Part shown: in pieces, positions 54,871 through 63,812 of the stretch | How positions within the stretch are numbered: position 1 is the first letter of the stretch | Layout: each line of letters opens with the position of its first letter | Assembly: GCF_016811995.1 (NCBI RefSeq) | Contig: NZ_CP069159.1 | Coordinates: 1,364,001-1,428,000 of the forward strand | Source of the DNA: Citrobacter sp. R56 | Lineage (GTDB): Bacteria > Pseudomonadota > Gammaproteobacteria > Enterobacterales > Enterobacteriaceae | Reading direction: 5' to 3' | DNA: 64,000 bases | Translations under genes and position numbers: made by a program | The notes under the pieces: model-generated | What the model saw: the letters and a program-made list of their open reading frames with translations, nothing else | The model's database searches: none | What the model was told of the DNA's origin: nothing

Positions 54871-56568
54871 TTAAAGCAATAACGTTGCCGGCGCGGCGGC
54901 AGGGGAGTGCTGATTAGGCACATAGAACGCAATCTCTGTACCGGGCTCCAGGCGACGGATATGCAGCCCTTCACCATATAACAGCTTAACGCGGTGGTGG
55001 ACATTGAGCAGACCAATTTTATTTCCCGGCATTTCATTGGATTCCACCCGTTCGATCACTTTAGGGTCAATTCCGTGACCGGTATCTCTGACGGCAATCC
55101 GTACGCGATTACCGCATTCGGCGACGCTGATGGTGACCACGCCTTTCCCTTTGCAAGGCTGAATGCCGTGGACAATAGCGTTCTCGACCAGCGGTTGAAT
55201 AAGCAGGCTGGGAATATAGCAGCTCACCTCTTCATCGATATCATAAATAACCGTCAACTTGTCGCCAAAGCGGGCCTGCTCAATAGCAATGTAATCTTTA
55301 ATTTGATACAGCTCTTTCTTGATATCGATCTGCTCATCATCTTTCAATTCAATGTTATAGCGCAGGTAGCGCGATAAATTAAAAATGAGCTGACGCGCGG
55401 TGTCCGGGTTTAAGCGGATTGAGGATGAAATCGCGTTCAGCGCATTAAACAGGAAATGAGGATTTATTTTGCTCTGTAATGCCCGCAGTTCTGCCTTATT
55501 TGCCATTTCACGTAATTGTTCAGCGCGGGAGACTTCCAGTTGCGTCGAGATGATTTGCGACAGGCCAACCGCCATCTCCTGCAGTGAGGAGGTGATCTGG
55601 TGAGCGTGACAGTAATAAATTTTAAGCGTACCGGTGACGATGCCTTTCTCCCACAATGGGATCACCAGCATGGAGTGTATCTCTGGCGTCCGATGTGCCT
55701 CATCATTGTTTTTTATAATGATTTCGCCGTGATTTATCGCTTGCTGAGTGGTAGGACTGACAAAATCATCGTTCTCGCGATAATTCATTTCCCCGACACC
55801 GACATAGGCAAGCACATGCTGCGTATTGGTGATGGCGACCGCATCGGCGTGAATATCATGGCGAATGATTTCACAGACCTGGCGTAATGACTCGCTGTTA
55901 ACATGCCGAAACAGCGGCAGTGTTTTATTGGCAATATCCAGAGCCAGCTTGGCTTGTCGCGCAGCACTGGCTTCCTTTTCCCCTTCAACGCTTTGTACCA
56001 ACAGCACAATAAAGCCGATGCACACGCTGCCGAGAATCATGGGGATACCGATCTTCGAGACAATATCCAGACCCAGTTCGGTGGTTGGCGCCCACACAAT
56101 CACCAGGATCATGGTCAGCGTTTCACATAACACACCGCCTAAAATACCCGCCCGCCAGTGCTGCGCTTTGGGGATCTTGCGATTAATCCATCCTGCAATG
56201 CAGCCTGCCAGAATGCTGGTGATAAAACACGGTATGGCGGTGACGCCTCCGATATCAATGAGATAGCGATGGATACCTGCGATCACCCCCGTAATGATAC
56301 CTACCCACGGGCCAAACAGAATTCCGCCTGACATGACGGCGATAATGCGCACATTGACCAGTGAACCTTCCACGGGAACGCCGGACCAGGTGCTGAACAG
56401 CGCAAACATGGAAAAGATGGCGGTGACGGCGAGCAGCTCTTTTGGGGAGTGTGCTGACTTGTGCAACAGTTCGCGGAACAGACGGATACGAATGAGGAAA
56501 AAAAGACAGAACAGCATCAGCGCTGCCCGATCGAATACCGCCAGCAGCATGTTGAATATTTCGTGCAC
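54871..56568 (-). CDS. ypdA: YpdA, LytS-type sensor kinase
   Basis: The 565-residue membrane sensor has an N-terminal 5TMR-LYT domain (residues ~1-195) and a GAF-like domain (~220-345). The histidine-kinase domain has H371 in [17 protein letters not shown] and an ATP lid [14 protein letters not shown]. It pairs with YpdB in pyruvate sensing. It is the first gene of the ypdAB pair and is divergent from alaC. Confidence 0.95.
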   Translation of the reverse strand: MHEIFNMLLAVFDRAALMLFCLFFLIRIRLFRELLHKSAHSPKELLAVTAIFSMFALFSTWSGVPVEGSLVNVRIIAVMSGGILFGPWVGIITGVIAGIHRYLIDIGGVTAIPCFITSILAGCIAGWINRKIPKAQHWRAGILGGVLCETLTMILVIVWAPTTELGLDIVSKIGIPMILGSVCIGFIVLLVQSVEGEKEASAARQAKLALDIANKTLPLFRHVNSESLRQVCEIIRHDIHADAVAITNTQHVLAYVGVGEMNYRENDDFVSPTTQQAINHGEIIIKNNDEAHRTPEIHSMLVIPLWEKGIVTGTLKIYYCHAHQITSSLQEMAVGLSQIISTQLEVSRAEQLREMANKAELRALQSKINPHFLFNALNAISSSIRLNPDTARQLIFNLSRYLRYNIELKDDEQIDIKKELYQIKDYIAIEQARFGDKLTVIYDIDEEVSCYIPSLLIQPLVENAIVHGIQPCKGKGVVTISVAECGNRVRIAVRDTGHGIDPKVIERVESNEMPGNKIGLLNVHHRVKLLYGEGLHIRRLEPGTEIAFYVPNQHSPAAAPATLLL

Positions 56569-56958
56569 GGGTGACTCTTGCGAAAGGATTAAACCCCTAT
56601 GATAGGTAACCTGAGCCCGCTTGACCAGCGTACCGGGAAGTCCTCTCTAATGAGGAAAAACCATAATATTAAAAGGGGATTGATATTCATCCAGTTAATT
56701 GACAGTAGATCACCCGGTGGTGCGAATTTTTTGTGTAATTACATTGATGTCAATATGTTAATTAAATGATGGTGGTTTGTCGTTAAAGGTGTTTTTGATA
56801 TTCAGGTTTTGTTGTTCATTGTTCCTCTTTTTAATGGCCAACATTATTTTCGTTTTTCCCTCGACAGACGGTTTTTTTTCAGGCTATTTTCTAAGCGTGC
56901 CACCTTTGTGGCAGCGTCGCTCGGACGGTCCGGGCGCTCACGTTAATTTGAGGATATT
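56569..56958. other. Divergent ypdA/alaC gap, no gene seen
   Basis: 390 bases, AT-rich in the alaC-proximal half. TCGACA (56860-56865) and CTATTT with a 17-base spacer could be the alaC promoter, leaving a leader of about 70 bases. A C-rich/GC-rich inverted segment (GTGCCACCTTTGTGGCAGC) lies in that leader and can form a small hairpin. Nothing else is recognisable. Confidence 0.4.
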
Positions 56959-58197
56959 ATGGCTGACTCTCGTCCAGAACGTCGCTTCACGCGTATTGAT
57001 CGTCTCCCTCCCTATGTTTTCAACATTACTGCTGAATTGAAAATGGCTGCGCGTCGGCGCGGCGAAGATATTATCGACTTCAGCATGGGGAACCCGGATG
57101 GCGCCACGCCACCTCATATCGTCGAAAAACTGTGCACCGTGGCCCAGCGCCCGGATACGCACGGTTATTCGACCTCCCGAGGCATCCCGCGTTTACGTCG
57201 GGCGATTTCCCGCTGGTATCAGGAACGCTACGATGTGGAGATTGATCCGGAAACGGAAGCCATTGTGACCATTGGTTCGAAAGAGGGGCTGGCGCACCTG
57301 ATGCTGGCGACGCTCGATCATGGCGACACGGTACTGGTGCCGAATCCAAGCTATCCCATTCATATTTATGGCGCCGTCATTGCCGGAGCACAGGTACGTT
57401 CTGTACCGTTGGTAGAAGGTATTGATTTCTTTACTGAGCTGGAGCGTGCTATTCGTGAAAGCTATCCGAAACCGAAGATGATGATCCTCGGATTCCCCTC
57501 TAACCCAACCGCACAGTGCGTTGAACTCTCGTTTTTCGAGAAAGTGGTCGCGCTGGCAAAACGCTATGATGTGCTGGTGGTCCACGACCTGGCCTATGCC
57601 GATATTGTTTATGACGGCTGGAAAGCGCCGTCGATCATGCAGGTGCCAGGGGCGCGTGATGTGGCCGTTGAATTTTTTACCCTCTCGAAAAGCTACAATA
57701 TGGCAGGCTGGCGCATTGGCTTTATGGTCGGAAACGCTACGCTGGTCAGCGCGCTGGCGCGCATTAAGAGCTATCACGACTACGGTACGTTTACGCCGTT
57801 ACAGGTCGCTGCGATTGCGGCACTGGAGGGCGACCAGCAGTGCGTGCGCGATATTGCTGAGCAGTATAAGCGTCGCCGCGATGTGTTGGTGAAAGGGTTA
57901 CATGAAGCGGGTTGGATGGTTGAGATGCCGAAAGCATCCATGTACGTGTGGGCCAAAATTCCTGAGCAGTATGCCGCAATGGGCTCGCTGGAATTTGCCA
58001 GAAAGTTGCTGAAAGACGCCAAAGTCTGTGTTTCGCCGGGAATTGGTTTTGGTGATTACGGGGATACTCATGTGCGTTTTGCGCTGATTGAAAACCGCGA
58101 TCGTATTCGTCAGGCAATCAGAGGCATCAAAGCCATGTTCCGTGCTGATGGCGTATTGCCAACGAGTGCGAAATCCACGCCGGAAAGCGAAGAGTAG
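56959..58197 (+). CDS. alaC: AlaC, glutamate-pyruvate aminotransferase
   Basis: The 412-residue PLP enzyme is a main alanine-forming transaminase in E. coli. The PLP lysine is in [30 protein letters not shown] and [14 protein letters not shown] are typical class I/II aminotransferase segments, and the carboxylate arginine is in [15 protein letters not shown]. Normal length, with a TTTGAGGATATT ribosome site. Confidence 0.96.
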   Translation: MADSRPERRFTRIDRLPPYVFNITAELKMAARRRGEDIIDFSMGNPDGATPPHIVEKLCTVAQRPDTHGYSTSRGIPRLRRAISRWYQERYDVEIDPETEAIVTIGSKEGLAHLMLATLDHGDTVLVPNPSYPIHIYGAVIAGAQVRSVPLVEGIDFFTELERAIRESYPKPKMMILGFPSNPTAQCVELSFFEKVVALAKRYDVLVVHDLAYADIVYDGWKAPSIMQVPGARDVAVEFFTLSKSYNMAGWRIGFMVGNATLVSALARIKSYHDYGTFTPLQVAAIAALEGDQQCVRDIAEQYKRRRDVLVKGLHEAGWMVEMPKASMYVWAKIPEQYAAMGSLEFARKLLKDAKVCVSPGIGFGDYGDTHVRFALIENRDRIRQAIRGIKAMFRADGVLPTSAKSTPESEE

Positions 58198-58203
58198 AAA
58201 AGC

Positions 58204-58234
58204 AAAACAGGAGCCAATGGGCTCCTGTTTTTTT
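58204..58234. terminator. Bidirectional terminator of alaC and ypdK
   Basis: AAAACAGGAGCC-AAT-GGGCTCCTGTTTT with T/A runs on both sides, between the alaC stop and the convergent ypdK. Confidence 0.92.
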
Positions 58235-58249
58235 GCTGCATTTTTGTTT

Positions 58250-58321
58250 TTAGATCATCAGGGCAAAAGTACCGGCCCAAACGATGACCATAAATGAAAT
58301 GCCCATAAAGAAATATTTCAC
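58250..58321 (-). CDS. ypdK: YpdK, 23-residue membrane peptide
   Basis: Minus-strand GTG start at 58321, with GGAGAG 8 bases upstream, encodes MKYFFMGISFMVIVWAGTFA plus LMI, identical to the E. coli small protein YpdK as I recall it. It is one membrane helix with no cytoplasmic domain. Function is unknown. It lies between alaC (convergent) and the lpxP gap. The start is GTG; an upstream out-of-frame ATG overlaps it. Confidence 0.88.
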   Translation of the reverse strand: MKYFFMGISFMVIVWAGTFALMI

Positions 58322-58755
58322 GTTTCATCTCTCCGCGTAACTTCATGTACGCCTAAATGAACTTAAACTCACCTGATTATAGAGAGCTGGTGCCAGACCG
58401 AATGAAACTGAGAATGTTCCCCGTTTCGTCTGCGGCATCACCTCAGAATTCTGTGCTTCATTGCTCCAGACGGCGCTAATGTACGCCTAAAAATGAGGCG
58501 AGACAAGAGGCATTTTTTTATTTACTTTTAGTAACTTACAAGTGTCGTGATTCGACGACAGTTTAATTTCTGGCGGTAATAAATGGTCAATCAGCGACGT
58601 GAGTTTTGATCGGATAACGCCTGCTTTACCTTGCTGTAATTATGGTTATTTTTACGCAAAAGCCACACTACATGGCGTGATGTCAGCGTGGTCTGGATGG
58701 CAGGGGCGGAGCATAAACAAGGCAGAAAAAAAGAAAGGCCATACGGCCTTTCTTT
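58322..58755. other. ypdK leader and lpxP-proximal gap with a 13-base direct repeat
   Basis: No gene is supported in these 434 bases. ATGTACGCCTAAA occurs at 58345-58357 and again at 58479-58491, both close to A-rich sequence. Between them, on the minus strand, TATAAT (58381-58376) is a good -10 for ypdK with a start about 45 bases upstream of its GTG. An A/T-rich palindrome-like segment (GTCGTGATTCGACGAC, 58544-58559) follows. Confidence 0.4.
58724..58753 (-). terminator. Terminator of lpxP
   Basis: On the minus strand AGAAAGGCC-GTAT-GGCCTTTCT is followed by TTTTTTT, beginning right at the lpxP stop region. Confidence 0.88.
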
Positions 58756-59676
58756 CTAAATATAGAGGGAAGCTTCACCCTGCGGGCGGGTTTTAAACCG
58801 ACGGTGGATCCAGAGATATTGTTCAGGTGCGCGCATGATCTCTCTTTCGATGATCTTGTTCATGTAGGCGGCAGCCTGGTGCTCTTCGGTTGGGTAACCT
58901 TCCATTTCAGGCGAGATGAACAGACGGTATCCTGAGTTATCGGTTTTTCTCACCATGGTGACGGTCAGCATGGCGGCACCTGACAGACGGGAAAGCACAT
59001 ACGTCCCGTTAGTGGTGGCAACATTTTTGACTGCAAAGAAGGGAGCAAATGAGCTGCCTTTACGTCCATAATCCTGGTCGGGCGCAAACCATACGGCTTC
59101 GCCTTTTTTCAGCGCACTGACGATGCCACGCAGATTGTTTCTGCCGATCATCGCTTTATTAGAGCGCATACGTCCGCGCGTCTGAATCCATTCCATTAAC
59201 AGGTTATTATGCGGACGGTAGGTTGCCATCATCGGCTGGCAAAGTCCCATGACGCGACCGCCCAGCTCCAGAGACATAAAGTGAACGCCGACGACCATGA
59301 CACCCTTGTTTTGCGCCTGAGCGCGCAGCAGGTTATCCATGCCTTCGACATCAAACCATTTGCGTACGCGTTTGTCAGGCCAGAACCAGGCCATGCCCGT
59401 TTCGAGCAGCGCCATGCCGAGAGAGTGAAAGTTCTCTGCAATCATGGTCTCTCTCTCTTCCGGCGATAATTTTGGGAAGCAGAGTTCAAGATTTTTACGG
59501 GCGATAGATTCGCGACGTTTTAAAAATGGGCGCGCCAGCTTGCCGGTTCGGGTCCCCAAAAAGCATAAAACGGGATAAGGCAATTGCACCAACAACCAGA
59601 GCACACCGACACCAAACCAGGTGAGCCAGTAGCGTGGATGCAGGAATGCGCGTGAAAATTTGCTTGTTGGGAACAT
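58756..59676 (-). CDS. lpxP: LpxP, cold-induced palmitoleoyl acyltransferase for lipid A
   Basis: The 306-residue inner-membrane enzyme adds palmitoleate to Kdo2-lipid IVA in place of laurate at low temperature. One N-terminal membrane helix (LTWFGVGVLWLLVQLPYPVL) is followed by the HX4E catalytic motif in GVHFMSLELGGR. The start at 59676 follows GAAGGTG and gives the family N-terminus MFPTSKFSRAF; an ATG four codons upstream has the ribosome site inside its own codons. Family relatives are LpxL and LpxM; the position next to alaC/yfdY supports LpxP. Confidence 0.93.
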   Translation of the reverse strand: MFPTSKFSRAFLHPRYWLTWFGVGVLWLLVQLPYPVLCFLGTRTGKLARPFLKRRESIARKNLELCFPKLSPEERETMIAENFHSLGMALLETGMAWFWPDKRVRKWFDVEGMDNLLRAQAQNKGVMVVGVHFMSLELGGRVMGLCQPMMATYRPHNNLLMEWIQTRGRMRSNKAMIGRNNLRGIVSALKKGEAVWFAPDQDYGRKGSSFAPFFAVKNVATTNGTYVLSRLSGAAMLTVTMVRKTDNSGYRLFISPEMEGYPTEEHQAAAYMNKIIEREIMRAPEQYLWIHRRFKTRPQGEASLYI

Positions 59677-60097
59677 AAGCACCTTCAATAGATACGGGAG
59701 GTTGTATCGCAGAAGATTTCTGGTCTGCAGCGGTACACTTTTACTTAGGCCATCATGTACGACAATGGTTCCTGTAAAGAGTGTAAAGCTGAGTCAGGAC
59801 AAAACCACGAGGGGCATGAATGCTTGCCCATATAATATACCATTTTAGGATTAGAACCTGCTATAAAATCTTACACAAGAAACGTAAAGTTTTTTCGGGT
59901 TGTGAGAGGGGAAAGTGTTTAATTTTAATTCTATGTTTTAAATGCTTTTTGATACCGAAAAGCACGATGAGAGCAGGGGGCCAAATTGTGAGGCGAATGT
60001 TATACACGCGGTTCTTTTATAAGGTATAACTTAAAGTATAAACGGTAAGGAATGTAAAGCTATACGGGAAGCAGCACCGCCCACAGGAGGTAACGCT
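59677..60097. other. AT-rich gap between lpxP and yfdY, no gene seen
   Basis: 421 bases, clearly AT-rich from about 59820 onward. A 69-codon open frame here has weak, Cys/Lys-rich, unlikely codon use and no relative I know, so I do not call it. Promoters for lpxP (cold-regulated in relatives) and yfdY should be here; a GGAGGT ribosome site precedes yfdY. Confidence 0.5.
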
Positions 60098-60340
60098 ATG
60101 ATCTATTTATTGATGTTTCTTGCGATAAGTATTGTAGCCGTAAGCGGTTATATTGGTCAGGTTTTAGGGACCGTTTCAGCCATTTCTTCTTTTATCGGAA
60201 TGATTACGCTTGCAATCTTAATATACTACTTCACCTGGTGGTTGACCGGGGGAGCAGAAATGGTGACCGGCTTTTTTCTTTTTCTCTCTCCGGCCTGTGG
60301 GTTGATGATCCAATTAATGGTCGGGTACGACAGGCGATAA
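60098..60340 (+). CDS. yfdY: YfdY, small membrane protein (DUF2545)
   Basis: The 80-residue protein is largely hydrophobic, with two or three segments (MIYLLMFLAISIVAVSGYIG, then TLAILIYYFTWWLTGG, then LFLSPACGLMIQLMVGY). It closely resembles E. coli YfdY. Function is unknown. A strong GGAGGTAACGCT site precedes the start. The 220 bases that follow, up to the anti-sigma gene, show no gene. Confidence 0.9.
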   Translation: MIYLLMFLAISIVAVSGYIGQVLGTVSAISSFIGMITLAILIYYFTWWLTGGAEMVTGFFLFLSPACGLMIQLMVGYDRR

Positions 60341-60559
60341 AAGCAGACAACCTCCTCCAGGTAAATAAAATTGAATAATAACCTAAGCTTATTCTAAACA
60401 TTTTACTTATTTTCATGTGTTAAGTGCCAGCCTGGTCTGGCACTTAATTTGGATAAACCAGATGTAAAATAGCGTATTGTTCAGTTTTGCCGATTATTCC
60501 TCATTTTCCTAACGTCCCCCTGACCGACGGAAACGTTGGGTTTTCCGAAAGTAGCCGGG

Positions 60560-61231
60560 CTAAAGTGTGAGACATTTGCCGGAAAACAACGTGCCTTCGT
60601 TATCTTTGACGATCAGTTGATCACTGTTTTTCAACTGCTTCCATTCACCGGGCGTCAGATAGTGCAAATCCTGCAACTGCGTCATCGGGGCAAGGTACAC
60701 CAACTGGCCGCTGGTTTTGTCGCGCATCCACAACGTTGCCTGCTTAAACGCTGACGGGTCGCTGTGCGCGCTGTATTGCACACGAATGCTGGACTGTCCG
60801 GGTTTACTTCCCTGGAATGCCAGCAGGACAAAACAATCCCGACACTCCGGGGACGACATCATCGCCAGATAACTTACGGGCTTTATTTGCTGCGTTACCG
60901 GCGTCAGCGTCATAAACATCAGTAGCGCCCCTGCAGCCAGCCACCCTGCATTACGCAGCCAGTGTTTTAACCCGCGCGACGATGCGCCTCTGTCCATTGA
61001 CGCCTGTATATTGCGCCAGACGCGTGCCGGGGGATGTGCGACAGGGGGACTGCGAGCATCCAGGTGCTGCTGCCATTGTTCCACCGCCTCCCATAAAGAA
61101 GGATCCAGTTCCAGAAGGCTTTCAAACCGCCGTCTGGCAAGTGGAGACAGGACACCCAGCAGATATTGACTGGCGAGATGCTCGCGGATCTGCGGATGAC
61201 GATAGCGGGAAGGGGTTATTGGCTGAGGCAT
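60560..61231 (-). CDS. Membrane anti-sigma factor, RskA-like
   Basis: The 223-residue protein has an N-terminal cytosolic anti-sigma domain (residues ~15-90: SQYLLGVLSPLARRRFESLL and then an Arg/Trp-rich helix). One membrane helix follows (~94-112, AGWLAAGALLMFMTLTPV), then a periplasmic RskA-type domain with ATLWMRDKTSGQLVYLAPMT. Two cysteines form CxxC at C130/C133 (SPECRDC), and a third is near the end (C220). The start overlaps the sigma gene by 16 bases, the usual coupling for a sigma/anti-sigma pair. It should hold the ECF factor inactive until an envelope signal triggers release. Confidence 0.85.
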   Translation of the reverse strand: MPQPITPSRYRHPQIREHLASQYLLGVLSPLARRRFESLLELDPSLWEAVEQWQQHLDARSPPVAHPPARVWRNIQASMDRGASSRGLKHWLRNAGWLAAGALLMFMTLTPVTQQIKPVSYLAMMSSPECRDCFVLLAFQGSKPGQSSIRVQYSAHSDPSAFKQATLWMRDKTSGQLVYLAPMTQLQDLHYLTPGEWKQLKNSDQLIVKDNEGTLFSGKCLTL

Positions 61232-61740
61232 TGTTTTAACTCGCTGAGACCCCGGCGGATCCAGGATTTGATCGTGCCCTGCGGCGCACTGAGATGGCTG
61301 GCAATTTCGGGGTGTGAAAAACCGTGATACCAGGCGAGGACGATGGCGCTGCGTTTCTCTGCTTCCAGTCGGGAAAGGCAGTCGGTGAGCCGACGTTCTT
61401 TCTCCTGTTGCGGCGGTGGCGCAATGAGGTTGTCTTCCTGACCCAACAGCGCTGTTTCACCGCGTCTGCCGTGTTGTCGGATGTGGTCAATCGCCTGGTT
61501 GCGCATGACCTGGCATAGCCATGCCCAGGGAGCGTCAATCGGTGAACGGAGTTTACCGTGCCAGATTTTTATATAGCCCTCCTGGAGCAAATCAGCAGCT
61601 ATCGCCCTGTCTCTCACGATAAGTAAAATGCGGGTATATAAATACCCGCTGGTGCGTTGATAAAGGGTGGTAAAGGCTTCTCTGTCCTGCAGCATGATCC
61701 GCGAAAAAAGTGTGCGGATCTCTTCCTTATCAATGTCCAC
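61216..61740 (-). CDS. ECF-family RNA polymerase sigma factor
   Basis: About 174 residues of a group IV sigma factor. Region 2 is EAFTTLYQRTSGYLYTRILL...ADLLQEGYIKIWHGK, and region 4 is RSAIVLAWYHGFSHPEIASH followed by GTIKSWIRRGLSELKQCL. The GTG at 61740 is preferred: it comes 8 bases after the stop of the preceding gene, with TAAGG as ribosome site, giving MDIDKEEIRTLFSRIML. The ATG at 61776 would overlap that gene by 28 bases; the ATG at 61695 is also possible. Partner anti-sigma follows with a 16-base overlap. Confidence 0.88.
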   Translation of the reverse strand: MDIDKEEIRTLFSRIMLQDREAFTTLYQRTSGYLYTRILLIVRDRAIAADLLQEGYIKIWHGKLRSPIDAPWAWLCQVMRNQAIDHIRQHGRRGETALLGQEDNLIAPPPQQEKERRLTDCLSRLEAEKRSAIVLAWYHGFSHPEIASHLSAPQGTIKSWIRRGLSELKQCLSQ

Positions 61741-61748
61741 GCAATGCC

Positions 61749-62441
61749 TTATTGAGTAATGGAGATGATATGCCACACGTTTTTGACGTTATCTCCGGTG
61801 GTGTCGCCTGGGGCACGATCCTGTTTCCAGAGATAGAGTGGCATGTTGTTATAACGCAACTGCCGCTGGCCGTCCCGGCGAGCGGTGGAACTGAATGGCG
61901 GCGTTAATTTTGCACTTGCCCCGACAATCACTGGCGGCCACTTTTCCGCGCAATCGTCATAGCAGACCGGGATGCCATTCTGATCTTTATCAAAGGTGTA
62001 AAGCGTCATGTTTTCGGCGTTCACCAGAATACGGCCTGTTTTTGTCGAATACACCCGGACTGGCGTTTCGTCGGCGCGCGCCAGCTGCCAGACGTTTTTG
62101 ACCCCCGCGCCAGTGGTATCGCCGGGTTTCATATCTTTTACCCAGCGGTAGAGCGGTTTACCGTTGAGTGCCCATTGTTGGGTGCCATCCTCTCGCTTGA
62201 TGGCTTCAAGCCCATCGATCGCGGGCGACATCTTTTCCGTGACCCGCAGCGGCGGCCAGTTTTTGCTGCACTCCGCGTCGCAAACGGACATGCCGTTAGC
62301 GTCTTTATCAAAGGTATAGAGCGTCATGCTCTCTTTGTTGGTATACACCTTTCCAAGTGACGTATCATGTACGGCGATATCTGCGGCCTGCACGGCACAG
62401 GTGGTTCCTGCTAACATCACACTCCAGATGAATTTGTTCAT
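61749..62441 (-). CDS. Secreted protein with two Lipoprotein_15-type (PF03640) repeats
   Basis: The 230-residue protein has a signal peptide (MNKFIWSVMLAGTTCAVQAA) and then two tandem repeats of about 100 residues. Each contains TLYTFDKDxNG, a Cys pair (C54/C58 as CDAEC; C160/C164 as CYDDC), a WPP motif, and a PLYxWxxDxxPGDTTG segment ending in VKNVW. No lipobox is evident, so it is probably soluble periplasmic. Function of the family is unknown; the paired cysteines suggest metal or redox chemistry. It lies between the binding protein and the sigma gene, 8 bases from the latter. Confidence 0.85.
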   Translation of the reverse strand: MNKFIWSVMLAGTTCAVQAADIAVHDTSLGKVYTNKESMTLYTFDKDANGMSVCDAECSKNWPPLRVTEKMSPAIDGLEAIKREDGTQQWALNGKPLYRWVKDMKPGDTTGAGVKNVWQLARADETPVRVYSTKTGRILVNAENMTLYTFDKDQNGIPVCYDDCAEKWPPVIVGASAKLTPPFSSTARRDGQRQLRYNNMPLYLWKQDRAPGDTTGDNVKNVWHIISITQ

Positions 62442-62485
62442 AGCTGTTTCCTGTTGATTGATTGTAGACGGAATTTTCTAACGGG

Positions 62486-63280
62486 TTATTGCATCCAGCC
62501 TTCATGAGCAAAAATTTTGCTCGCCTCCGGGGAGCTCAGGTAACGGACGAAATCCTGGATCTGCGGATCGGCATTTTTCGCGACAGCGATATTCATATCC
62601 CGATAGATCCGCCGCTCGGGTTCTATCTCGACCAGAGTGGCCTGATCGGGGTGCGCGAGAGGCCAGTCGCTCCAGGTTATCCAGGCATCGGCCTGGGGTT
62701 GCTGAAATGCCTTAAATGCCGCGCCGCTGCCTTTTTCAAACGCAATAATTTTGCTGCGGATGTTTTTGATATCAGCAAGCTGGCCGGTACGTCCGGCGAT
62801 ATCCTCCCAGACTCCGGTTCCGGAGGTGTTGTAGACCCCTGCACCTTCGGTGACCACGATGCCGACGTCTTTGTTCAGTAGATCGTTAATTCCCCTGATG
62901 TCTTTAGGATTTCCCGGTTTCACCGCAATCACCGAGCGCTGTAAATAGAGGGGCTGTACATCCTTACTTTGAATAAAGGCATACGTTTCCAGAAAAGCGG
63001 TCATCGACTGCTGGGAAGAGCCGAAAATAAGATCGGCATCGTGCTGCGCCTCTTTGCTCCATTTACTTTCCGGTCCATAGATGATCGCAACGTTAACGCC
63101 TGATTGTTTCGACCAGGCGCTGGCGGCTTTTTGCAGCGCAGAGTGCGGACCACCCGGTCCATAGACTTTTATTACGCCATCCTGAGGCTGATGCTGAATG
63201 GAAGGATCGGTAAGCGGTGAGGCAGAAAAAGCCGTAAAACCGGGTAACAGCATTGAAAGGATCAGGTACTTATATTTCAT
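62486..63280 (-). CDS. AcfC-like periplasmic substrate-binding protein
   Basis: The 264-residue protein has a signal peptide (MKYKYLILSMLLPGFTAFSA) and a single type II binding-protein fold of the AcfC (accessory colonisation factor)/sulfate-molybdate type. IKVYGPGGPHSALQKAASAW, IIYGPESKWSKEAQHDADLI and TEGAGVYNTSGTGVWEDIAG are typical. No ABC permease or ATPase gene is next to it, so it may act as a sensor or bind for a distant transporter. First gene of a four-gene minus-strand unit with sigma and anti-sigma genes. A GGAG site lies upstream. Confidence 0.8.
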   Translation of the reverse strand: MKYKYLILSMLLPGFTAFSASPLTDPSIQHQPQDGVIKVYGPGGPHSALQKAASAWSKQSGVNVAIIYGPESKWSKEAQHDADLIFGSSQQSMTAFLETYAFIQSKDVQPLYLQRSVIAVKPGNPKDIRGINDLLNKDVGIVVTEGAGVYNTSGTGVWEDIAGRTGQLADIKNIRSKIIAFEKGSGAAFKAFQQPQADAWITWSDWPLAHPDQATLVEIEPERRIYRDMNIAVAKNADPQIQDFVRYLSSPEASKIFAHEGWMQ

Positions 63281-63314
63281 GAGAACTCCAGTAGCGGTGT
63301 GGGTTTACTGGAGA

Positions 63315-63341
63315 GACGATGCAAAAGCCAAAATGGATGCA
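63315..63341 (-). promoter_or_regulatory. Candidate ECF-type promoter of the AcfC-like/sigma unit
   Basis: On the minus strand TGCATCC (63341-63335) and CGTC (63318-63315) have a 16-base spacer, the layout of ECF promoters (a specific -35 followed by CGTC). It lies 35 bases from the first start codon and would make the unit self-activating. The matching of motif to this sigma factor is inference. Confidence 0.5.
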
Positions 63342-63812
63342 CCTGAAACAGAATTTTTTGTCGGATGTTTTTCCTTTTCCCTGTGAGATGGGCAAAAGAC
63401 CCGTCAGGGGGCTACGCGTTTATCTGACATGCACAGTGTGGGTGTGTTTTGCATACCCCGAACCTTTACAAAGCCGCAGGCCTGGGGCATGTCTCGCCAC
63501 AATGCGCAGCCGTAATTAAATAGTTGAATAAAATCATGCGGTAAAAATAGGCATTAAAAATGACGGGAGAGAATAATTGTGACTAATGAAAAATGCTAAA
63601 TCATTAAACGATAGGCAATGATTGACGTAAAAAACTGTGTTTACTCTCGGTACTAATGCTTTCATCTTCACTATCAGGTTTCTGTTTTTAGATTGATGAT
63701 GTTTTTTATCATGGCTCAGCGTTTAACTCTGCTTTTGTGTGTGTTGAGTATTTTGAGTGTAATGGTAATAATTTGAAACATTATGTGAATCTTTCATTAG
63801 GAAACCATCTGT
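63342..63812. other. AT-rich gap at the right edge, no gene seen
   Basis: 471 bases, markedly AT-rich from 63510. Open frames here are short and lack ribosome sites. Inverted and T-rich segments look like promoter sequence for the next gene, but no clear -35/-10 pair could be fixed. Confidence 0.5.

Noticed and set aside
59820-60029. 69-codon open frame between lpxP and yfdY
   Set aside because: Poor ribosome site, odd composition and no recognised relative in an AT-rich gap.
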